Positions 31,073-36,988 of a stretch of 36,988 nt of DNA are shown one piece after another. Every line of letters begins with the position of its first letter. The first letter of the stretch is position 1. Below the pieces are notes generated by a model, which saw only the letters and a program-made list of their open reading frames with translations, was not told the DNA's origin and did not search any database. The position numbers were made by a program, and so were the translations under genes. The stretch is from Streptomyces huiliensis (GTDB lineage Bacteria; Actinomycetota; Actinomycetes; Streptomycetales; Streptomycetaceae), in contig NZ_JAIQLH010000151.1 in NCBI RefSeq assembly GCF_020037025.1, positions 1 through 36,988 on the forward strand, in the 5' to 3' direction.

Positions 31073-32743
31073 ATGCACGTGATCAGCCGGGCCCGCGACC
31101 TGTGGCCGAGATTCGTCGCACCCGGACAGTGGACCTGGCGGCGGGTGGTGGGGGAGTCCCTGCTGGCCGCCGTCATGGCGCTGCTGGCGGGCGCGCTGGA
31201 GCACACTTCCGGGCACGGCCCGTTCCTCACGGCCCTCTTCGCGGTCGCCACGCCGGTCCTCTCGCTCGCCCGGCGGGTCCTGCCCGCCACCTCCCTGATC
31301 GGCGTCGCCGCGCTGACCGGGGCGACCCAGGCCGGCCTGCTGCCGCTGCTCGCGGTGGTCGCCTGGTCGGCCGGCCGCCGGATCGAGGGGGCCCTCCGCG
31401 CGCTCGCCGCCTGGGCGGCGGCCTTCATCGCGTTCGAGGCGCTCGTGCTGCGGGACCAGCCGCCGCTGTCGTTCGTGGGACTCTTCCTCGTCCTCCTCTT
31501 CCTGTTCACCACCGCCGTGCCCGGCCTGGCCGGCCGCTACTGGTCCCAGCGGCGCGCCCTGCTGGACACCCTCAGGGAGCGCAACGCCCAGCTGCTGCGC
31601 GAGCGCCGGATGGTCGCCGGCCAGGCGCGGCTGCGGGAGCGCCAGCGCATCGCCCAGGACATGCACGACAGCCTCGGCCACCAGCTCGCGCTGATCGCCG
31701 TGCAGACGGGCGCCCTGGAGGTCTCGCACGGCCTGAGCGAGCAGCAGCGTGAGGCCGTCGGCGTGCTGCGCCAGGCGTCCGTCGCCGCCATGCACGAACT
31801 CCGGGCGGTCGTCGGCGTCCTCAAGGACGGCACGCCCGAGGACGAGCGCCCCGGCGGCGTGGCCGGCATCGACGGCCTCGTGGAAGCGGCCGAGACCGCG
31901 GGCACCCCGGTCCGGCTGGTCCGCTCCGGGGAGCCCCGCCCGCTGGGCGCCGCCGCCGACCACGCGGCCTACCGGGTGGTCCAGGAGGGGCTGACCAACG
32001 CGTTCAAACACGCCCCCGGCGCCGAACTCACCGTCGGACTGCACCACGAGGCCGACGCGCTGGTGGTCGAGGTCGTCAACGGGCCCGCCCCCGGGGGTGC
32101 CGCCCGCCGCCCGGCCGCCGTCAGCGGCGGGCAGGGTCTCACCGGCCTGCGCGAGCGCGCCCGGCTGGCCGGCGGCATGGTGTACGCGGGCTCCCTGGAG
32201 GACGGCGGCTTCCGGCTCGCGGGCCTGCTGCCGTACCACCCGTCCCCGGAGGCCGCCGAGGCCGGGGCGCCCGACTCCGACGACACCTGGCCGTCCCCGG
32301 ACGACGTGGTGGAGGCCGGCGTCGCGGGCATCGACCCGCGCGAGGAGTTCAAGAGCCTCGTCGGGGTGACCCGGAGCCGGGGCTGCCTGGCCGGGTGCGG
32401 TGTCGGGGTGCTCATCGTGTTCGGCCTGGCCGCGCTGCTGGTGATCGGTGCCGTGGCGTTCTTCGACGCGCTCGACAAGTCGCAGGTCGAACCGGGCACC
32501 TACCGGGACATCAAGGTGGGCAGTCCCGAGTCCGAGGTCCGCGACCGGCTGCCCTCCGGGAAGTCGTTCCTCACCTCCGGCCTGGACCGCAAGGGCCCCG
32601 CCGAGCCCGCCGGCGCGAGGTGTCTGTCGCTGCTGTCCACCGACTCCCCGAAGGACCTGGACAAGGACCGCGTGTACCGCTTCTGCTTCCGGGACGGGAA
32701 ACTGATCGAGAAGCGCGAGTTCGTCGTCAAGGGCGACGAGTGA
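31073..32743 (+). CDS. NarL-type sensor histidine kinase with C-terminal membrane span and extra domain
   Basis: A 556-residue sensor kinase. The N-terminal 165 residues form about five membrane spans. A coiled coil (LRERNAQLLRERRMVAGQARLRERQR) leads to the HisKA_3 dimerisation domain with phospho-acceptor H198 in AQDMHDSLGHQLALI. The HATPase domain includes AYRVVQEGLTNAFKHAP and GQGLTGLRERA. Unusually, after the catalytic core come an acidic linker, a membrane span (about 437-463, VGVLIVFGLAALLVIGAVAF) and a 90-residue domain that should be outside the cell. That domain has GSPESEVRDRLP, like BamE/SmpA repeats, and two cysteines. It could be a second sensor. No ribosome-binding site: probably leaderless. 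Confidence 0.88.
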   Translation: MHVISRARDLWPRFVAPGQWTWRRVVGESLLAAVMALLAGALEHTSGHGPFLTALFAVATPVLSLARRVLPATSLIGVAALTGATQAGLLPLLAVVAWSAGRRIEGALRALAAWAAAFIAFEALVLRDQPPLSFVGLFLVLLFLFTTAVPGLAGRYWSQRRALLDTLRERNAQLLRERRMVAGQARLRERQRIAQDMHDSLGHQLALIAVQTGALEVSHGLSEQQREAVGVLRQASVAAMHELRAVVGVLKDGTPEDERPGGVAGIDGLVEAAETAGTPVRLVRSGEPRPLGAAADHAAYRVVQEGLTNAFKHAPGAELTVGLHHEADALVVEVVNGPAPGGAARRPAAVSGGQGLTGLRERARLAGGMVYAGSLEDGGFRLAGLLPYHPSPEAAEAGAPDSDDTWPSPDDVVEAGVAGIDPREEFKSLVGVTRSRGCLAGCGVGVLIVFGLAALLVIGAVAFFDALDKSQVEPGTYRDIKVGSPESEVRDRLPSGKSFLTSGLDRKGPAEPAGARCLSLLSTDSPKDLDKDRVYRFCFRDGKLIEKREFVVKGDE

Positions 32744-32786
32744 CCGCGCGCCGGGTGACCGTCCGACCAGCCAGCAGGAGACTTCC

Positions 32787-33440
32787 GTGATCCGCGTCCT
32801 CATCGCCGACGACGAGCCGCTCATCAGGGCGGGCATCAGGATGATCCTGACCTCGGCCGACGACATCGAGGTCGTGGCCGAGGCGCCCGACGGCAGGGAG
32901 GCCGTCGAACTGGCCCGGCGGCACCGGGTGGACGTCGCGCTGGTCGACATCCAGATGCCGGTCATGGACGGCCTCACCGCCCTCGCCGAGCTGGGCCGGA
33001 CGGCGCCGCGGGTACGGGTCCTCGTCCTCACCACGTTCGGCCAGCGCGAGAACGTCCTGCGGGCCCTGCGGGATGGCGGAGCGGGCTTCCTGCTGAAGGA
33101 CTCGGCCCCCGGCGAACTGATCGGCGCCGTCCGGGCCGCCGCCGCGGGCAACGCCTACCTGTCGCCCGCCGCCACCCGGCACGTCGTCGACTCGTTCGCG
33201 TCCGCCCCGGCCGAGGAGCGCGGCGAGGAGGCCCGGGCCCGCGTGGCGGCCCTGAGCGACCGCGAACGCGCGGTGCTCGCGCTGCTCGGCGAGGGCCTGT
33301 CCAACGCCGACGCCGGACGGCGGCTCCACATGAGCGAGGCCACGGTGAAGACGTACGTGAGCCGGATCCTGGCCAAGCTGGAGTGCGGCAACCGCGTCCA
33401 GGCGGCCCTGGTGGCGCGCGACGCCGGGCTCGGGCGGTAG
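32787..33440 (+). CDS. NarL/FixJ-family response regulator
   Basis: A 217-residue regulator. The receiver domain (1-120) has acidic residues DDE (8-10), phospho-acceptor D54 in VALVDIQMPVMDG, T in VLTTFG and K in LLKDSAP. The LuxR-type helix-turn-helix (about 150-210) reads LSDRERAVLALLGEGLSNADAGRRLHMSEATVKTYVSRILAKL. GTG start after CAGGAG, 43 bp behind the kinase gene, so the two are an operon. A plausible target is the 22-bp-spaced direct repeat at 31004-31035 in front of the kinase (autoregulation). The wider regulon is unknown. Confidence 0.95.
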   Translation: MIRVLIADDEPLIRAGIRMILTSADDIEVVAEAPDGREAVELARRHRVDVALVDIQMPVMDGLTALAELGRTAPRVRVLVLTTFGQRENVLRALRDGGAGFLLKDSAPGELIGAVRAAAAGNAYLSPAATRHVVDSFASAPAEERGEEARARVAALSDRERAVLALLGEGLSNADAGRRLHMSEATVKTYVSRILAKLECGNRVQAALVARDAGLGR

Positions 33441-33458
33441 GGCCGGGGAGGCGCTAGC

Positions 33459-34115
33459 TCAGGCCACGCCGGCCGGCCGGAACTGCACGCTGATCCGGGG
33501 GCCGACCGCCCGCGCCGTCTTCGGTATCGCGTGGTCCCAGGTGCGCTGGCAGCTGCCGCCCATCACGATCAGGTCGCCGTGGCCGAGGGGGTGCCGTACG
33601 CGCGCCGGGCCGCCGCCGCGCGGGCGGAGCAGCAGCGGGCGCGGCGTGCCGAGGGACAGGATCGCCACCATCGTGTCCTCCGCCGCGCCCCGGCCGTGGC
33701 GGTCGCCGTGCCAGGCGACGCTGTCCCGGCCGTCGCGGTACAGGCACAGGCCGAGGGTGCGGAACGGACCGCCCGGCTCGGCCGCGTAGTGCGCGTCCAG
33801 CGCCTTCCGGGCGGTCGCGAGCGCGGGGTGTGGCGGCTCGTCGGCCTCGCCGTAGTAGGCCAGCAGCCGGGGCACCGCCACCTCGGCGTCGTACATGTGC
33901 CGCCGCTCGGCGCGCCACGGCACGGCGGCCAGCAGCGCCTCGAACAGCGGGTCCGCGCCGCTCAGCCAGCCGGGCAGCACGTCGATCCAGGCGCCGGACC
34001 CCAGCTCCGTCCGGCGGGCCTCGGCGAGGGGGCGCCCGAGGCGGACGTCGTCCGCCGTGTCGAAGAGCGAGCCCTGGAGGGGGAGCGGGCCGGGGCTCGG
34101 GGGTGGTGCGGCCAT
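33459..34115 (-). CDS. alkB: Alpha-ketoglutarate-dependent dioxygenase, AlkB family
   Basis: A 218-residue Fe(II)/2-oxoglutarate dioxygenase of the AlkB type that removes alkyl lesions from nucleic acid bases. The iron site HxD is in AWHGDRHG, with the distal histidine in RTWDHAIPK. The 2-oxoglutarate-binding arginine is in PRISVQFRP. SLGTPRPLLLRPRGGG and HPLGHGDLIVMGG are family stretches. Start: GGAGGA directly abuts the ATG at 34115, so spacing is tight; a TTG seven codons upstream is the alternative. Convergent with the response regulator, 18 bp apart. The 34116-34333 gap separates it from the divergent hydrolase gene. Confidence 0.92.
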   Translation of the reverse strand: MAAPPPSPGPLPLQGSLFDTADDVRLGRPLAEARRTELGSGAWIDVLPGWLSGADPLFEALLAAVPWRAERRHMYDAEVAVPRLLAYYGEADEPPHPALATARKALDAHYAAEPGGPFRTLGLCLYRDGRDSVAWHGDRHGRGAAEDTMVAILSLGTPRPLLLRPRGGGPARVRHPLGHGDLIVMGGSCQRTWDHAIPKTARAVGPRISVQFRPAGVA

Positions 34116-34268
34116 TCCTCCACGGTACGTCGCCAAGTCGACAAAGCCGTTTGTAGGGGGCGAATGGCTTGTTCGAGTGGGATACCCACCGATAGGGGCG
34201 CGGGGTGCGCGGCCGCAACTCCCCGTGAAGTGGCTCGAATTCGCCCCCTTGCGGGAAACCTCTTTACC

Positions 34269-34316
34269 TATACTTCACTCGCCCATGATCATTCCGACGT
34301 CACCCCCACGGTGACG
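34269..34316 (+). promoter_or_regulatory. Candidate -10 and leader dyad of the serine hydrolase gene
   Basis: TATACT (34269-34274) is a good -10, but the -35 is unclear (CCCTTG at 17 bp or TTGCGG at 14 bp). Downstream CGTCACC (34298-34304) and GGTGACG (34310-34316) form a dyad just before the ribosome-binding site. It could be an operator or a hairpin that limits translation. Confidence 0.35.
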
Positions 34317-34333
34317 GGACGGCGAGGATTGCC

Positions 34334-35506
34334 ATGCCGAAGCTCTCACTCCGGATACGTGGAAAGGCCCTCGGGTTCACCGCCGCCCTGGCGGTCGGGG
34401 CCGCGACCCTGGCGGGCCCCGCGACCGCCGCGCCCGCCACGGAGACCAAGGCGTCGCATCAGCAGACGCAGCAGGCCCTGGACGCCCTCCACGCCGCCGG
34501 GATGCCCGGTGTCGTGGCCGGGACGACGGGTCCGGACGGGGAGTGGTTCGGCTCCTCCGGTTACGCCGACACCTCCACCCAGCGCAAGCGCACCGCCCAG
34601 GACCACATCCGCGCCGGCAGCATCACCAAGACCTTCGTCACCACCGTCATCCTCCAGCTCGAAGCCGAGGGCAAGCTGCGCCTCGACGACTCCGTGGAGC
34701 GCTGGCTCCCGGGCCTGCTCCAGGGCAACGGCTACGACGGCAACAAGATCACCATCCGGCAGCTCCTCAACCACACCAGCGGCGTCCACGACATGGTGGA
34801 GACCCCGGAGTGGCGCGCGTACATGAACGGCCCCGGCTTCCTCGAGCACCGCTACGAGTACCGCTCGCCCGAGCAGATCGTCGCCATGGGCCTCAAGTAC
34901 CCGCCCTACTGGGCGCCGGGCGGCGGCTGGCACTACTCCAACACCGGCTTCGTCATCGCCGGCATGATCATCGAGAAGGCCACCGGCAACCCCTGGGCCC
35001 GCGAGGCCGAGCGCCGCATCGTCAAGCCCCTGGGCCTGCGCGAGACGACGTTCCCCGGCACGAACCCCAAGATGCCCGCCCCGCACGCCGTCGGCTACTC
35101 CAAGCTCTACGCCGAGAAGCCCGGCCCCGAGATCTACGACGCCACCGAGTACAACCCGGCCTGGTCCGGCGCCACTGGCGAGGTCATCAGCACCACCGGC
35201 GACCTCAACCGCTTCTACAGCGCCCTGGTGCGCGGCAAGCTCTTCCCCAAGAAGCAGCTCGACGCCATGCTCACCACCGTCGAGACCGGGCAGCCCTTCG
35301 CGTACGGCCTCGGCATGATCGTCCGTACGCTGCCCTGCGGCGTGAAGGTCTACGGCCACGACGGCATCGTCTGGGGCTCGCTCACCAGCAGCGCCGTCAC
35401 CCGGGACGGCAAGCACGCGCTCACCTTCCAGATGAACGGCGACTGGCTGGAGGACGGCAAGCCGTACGACGACATGTTCCCGGCCGAGTTCTGCGCCAAG
35501 AACTGA
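34334..35506 (+). CDS. Secreted serine hydrolase, beta-lactamase/DD-peptidase family
   Basis: A 390-residue exported hydrolase of the class C beta-lactamase/D-alanyl-D-alanine carboxypeptidase family. A signal peptide (about 1-33, LGFTAALAVGAATLAGPATAAPA) is followed by the catalytic motifs: S96-I-T-K99 (SxxK), Y201-S-N203 (YxN) and H342-D-G344 at the third position. TRKTF-like and LLNHTSGVHD stretches are typical. Family members cleave D-amino-acid peptides, esters or beta-lactams; the substrate cannot be told here. Cell-wall remodelling or esterase activity is as likely as resistance. ATG with GGCGAGGA upstream. Divergent from AlkB. Confidence 0.9.
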   Translation: MPKLSLRIRGKALGFTAALAVGAATLAGPATAAPATETKASHQQTQQALDALHAAGMPGVVAGTTGPDGEWFGSSGYADTSTQRKRTAQDHIRAGSITKTFVTTVILQLEAEGKLRLDDSVERWLPGLLQGNGYDGNKITIRQLLNHTSGVHDMVETPEWRAYMNGPGFLEHRYEYRSPEQIVAMGLKYPPYWAPGGGWHYSNTGFVIAGMIIEKATGNPWAREAERRIVKPLGLRETTFPGTNPKMPAPHAVGYSKLYAEKPGPEIYDATEYNPAWSGATGEVISTTGDLNRFYSALVRGKLFPKKQLDAMLTTVETGQPFAYGLGMIVRTLPCGVKVYGHDGIVWGSLTSSAVTRDGKHALTFQMNGDWLEDGKPYDDMFPAEFCAKN

Positions 35507-35539
35507 GCCCGTGCCGAGGGAGGGGACGGGAGCGGGCAG

Positions 35540-36241
35540 TTACGCGGGGTCGCGCCGGTCGCCCGCCAGCAGCAGCTGGGGCACCTGCGCGAACCGCCAC
35601 CCCGTCCCGTCCCGGGTGAACACCCACACCAGGTCGTAGCGGTCCCCGGGCCACTCCCGGGGCGGGGCCGGACGCACCCGGCCCAGACCGTCGACGATCC
35701 GCGCGATCCTGCGGTGCTCCCACGACACCAGGGTCGCGCCGCGCCGTCCGGCGAGCTCCCGGGCGAGCGCGGCCTCCCGCCCCTGGCCGTAGGAGCGGTT
35801 CACCGGCTCGCCCAGCCGGGCCGCGAGCGGGGCCACCGTCTCGGCCGGCCGTAGCCCCTTGCCCCCGTCGTGCGCGTCCGCCGCGTAGACGGCGTCCGGC
35901 CGGCGCAGGCCCGGGCGGAGCGGCGCACCGCCCTCCGGCGCGAACAGCGGCACCAGCGCGCCGGCCCGCTGCCAGCCGCGCACCGACAGGGCGTGCGCGT
36001 TCCGCTCCCCGTCCTCCGTGACGCCGAACGGCGCTTTTCCGCCACCGTCGCCCTCGTTCTCGGCGGGCTTCTCCGCATGGCGGATGATCATGACGGTGTC
36101 GGCGCCGGCCGGCGCCCGGGGCGCCGCCTCCGGGGCGGGCGCCGCGTCCCCGCTCCCGCCGCAGGCGGCCACCGCCGCGAGGCAGACCCCCGCCGCGGCC
36201 AGGCGCCGGAGGGCCGTCCACCACTGTCCGCGCTCGGGCAT
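35540..36241 (-). CDS. Lipoprotein histidine phosphatase-family protein
   Basis: A 233-residue exported protein. The N-terminus has a basic stretch, a hydrophobic core and the lipobox LAAVAAC with GGSGD after the cysteine, so it should be lipid-anchored outside the membrane. The phosphatase-superfamily core starts at MIIRHAEKP (RHA in place of RHG), followed by LSVRGWQRAGALVPLF and a later SWEHRRIARIV for the second histidine. The members are phosphatases or mutases. The ATG at 36241 is chosen because AAGGGG precedes it and the signal peptide then begins normally. Substrate unknown. Convergent with the serine hydrolase. Confidence 0.82.
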   Translation of the reverse strand: MPERGQWWTALRRLAAAGVCLAAVAACGGSGDAAPAPEAAPRAPAGADTVMIIRHAEKPAENEGDGGGKAPFGVTEDGERNAHALSVRGWQRAGALVPLFAPEGGAPLRPGLRRPDAVYAADAHDGGKGLRPAETVAPLAARLGEPVNRSYGQGREAALARELAGRRGATLVSWEHRRIARIVDGLGRVRPAPPREWPGDRYDLVWVFTRDGTGWRFAQVPQLLLAGDRRDPA

Positions 36242-36314
36242 GAACCCCTTATATCCGGCCGCGGGACGCGCGGGCCAGACCGTGCCGCCCGCCATCGGGG
36301 AGCCACCGGAGCGT

Positions 36315-36896
36315 CTACACCGCGCGGCCCAGCCGCGCCAGCAGCCGCGTCCAGTCGTCCGCGCCGGGCGGCGCCGGGACCGGCGCGGCGAACAGGCCGG
36401 TCGGCGACATGTCGTCCCCGTACGAGCCGAACACCCGCCCGGCCGCCGCCACGAGCGGCTCCGGAGGGCGCTCCTCCGCGCCGATGGCCCGGGACAGGTC
36501 CCAGGCGTGCACCACGGCGTCGGCCGTCATCTCCGCGCAGTAGTCCTCCGCGGGCGTCTCCCCGTACGACAGCCGGACCGTCCGTCCCAGCGCACCCCGC
36601 GCGCCGAACGCCGCGACGGCGGCCTCGGCGGCAGCGTCCCAGACGGCCGGCGGATCGTCGCCGAGCACGTCGCCGTCCAGTCCGTCGCCGGCGTCCTCGG
36701 CCGACGCGCCGTCCAGCAGGCGCGGCACCCACAGCTGCTCGGTCGTCAGGTGGTTCACGAGGTCGCGCACCGTCCACTCCGAACACGGCGTCGGACCGCC
36801 CCACTGCCGCGGCCGGACGGCGTGCACCCGCTCGCCGAACCGCTCCAGCGCTTCCCGGTGCCGGGCCCGCAGGGTGCTCCGTGAGTCCTTGGTCAT
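36315..36896 (-). CDS. TIGR03086/mycothiol-dependent maleylpyruvate-isomerase-like protein
   Basis: A 193-residue DinB-like four-helix protein of the MDMPI/TIGR03086 group. Typical stretches are PTPCSEWTVRDLVNHLTTEQLWVPRLL, with a metal-binding histidine, and ADAVVHAWDLSRAIG with the second histidine; the end ADDWTRLLARLGR is also typical. Such proteins bind a divalent metal and may use mycothiol; few have a known reaction. GGAGGT directly abuts the ATG at 36896; a GTG ten codons upstream is the alternative start. It has no close partner gene here. The last 92 bases of the window (36897-36988) hold nothing I can identify. Confidence 0.82.
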   Translation of the reverse strand: MTKDSRSTLRARHREALERFGERVHAVRPRQWGGPTPCSEWTVRDLVNHLTTEQLWVPRLLDGASAEDAGDGLDGDVLGDDPPAVWDAAAEAAVAAFGARGALGRTVRLSYGETPAEDYCAEMTADAVVHAWDLSRAIGAEERPPEPLVAAAGRVFGSYGDDMSPTGLFAAPVPAPPGADDWTRLLARLGRAV

Positions 36897-36988
36897 ACCT
36901 CCATGCTCGGCGCGGCCGCCGCGCACCGCGAGCCCACCCGCCGTCGGCCACCGTGTGTGGACGCCCTTCGGCCGGCCGCTTGAGCGCG

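Noticed and set aside
29807..33151. 1114-codon minus-strand open frame across the two-component operon
   Set aside because: Compositional artefact of high GC. It covers intergenic DNA and several well-supported + strand genes and shows no domain.

Overview
The window looks like chromosomal DNA of a Streptomyces or close relative. GC is very high, with GC-saturated third codon positions. Many starts are GTG, several genes overlap by GTGA or ATGA, and the families present (streptophobe membrane protein, OvmZ-type pair, F420-type reductases, ECF41 sigma factor) are typical of the group. I saw no tRNA, rRNA, CRISPR array or transposase.

Layout. (1) 1-6087, housekeeping/accessory: a 5'-truncated alpha/beta hydrolase, a secreted M4 metalloprotease, a gamma-glutamylcyclotransferase-like protein, a streptophobe membrane protein and a DUF998 membrane protein. 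(2) 6416-7344: a translationally coupled pair, an OvmZ-like zinc-ribbon protein and a 73-residue helix-turn-helix protein, facing away from the cluster. (3) 7345-8110: a non-coding control region with palindromes and a candidate promoter. (4) 8111-24538, all on the + strand: a reducing type II polyketide gene cluster. Its core order is FAD monooxygenase, TcmI-like cyclase, KS-alpha, KS-beta, ACP, C9 ketoreductase, didomain aromatase/cyclase, second FAD monooxygenase. This is the E-F-A-B-C-D-L-M order of angucycline clusters (urd, pga, lan, jad). Tailoring genes follow: a flavin-dependent halogenase fused in frame to the M-position monooxygenase, a deazaflavin-type reductase, an ABM-type oxygenase, a separate SDR, a DHA2 exporter, a Tat-exported bicovalent flavin oxidase, a cupin, a flavin reductase and a second deazaflavin-type reductase. 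No glycosyltransferase, deoxysugar gene or SARP is visible, so the simplest guess is an oxidised, possibly halogenated angucyclinone-type aglycone. (5) 24547-27209: an ECF41 sigma factor (SigJ type), divergent from a hemerythrin-like protein and an alpha/beta hydrolase. (6) 27455-36896: an AraC regulator, a CPA2-type cation/proton antiporter, two small hydrophilic proteins, a NarL-type two-component system, AlkB, a serine beta-lactamase-like hydrolase, a lipoprotein histidine phosphatase and a DinB/maleylpyruvate-isomerase-like protein.

The two most notable observations are these. First, the M-position oxygenase and the halogenase form one 1073-codon reading frame with a plausible internal start, in the place where known angucycline clusters carry an oxygenase-reductase fusion. 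Second, one spaced motif, TGTCACACCC-N13-(G/C)(C/A)CTCC, lies upstream of the ECF41 sigma gene, the divergent hemerythrin gene and the cluster's exporter gene, which suggests one sigma regulon linking them.
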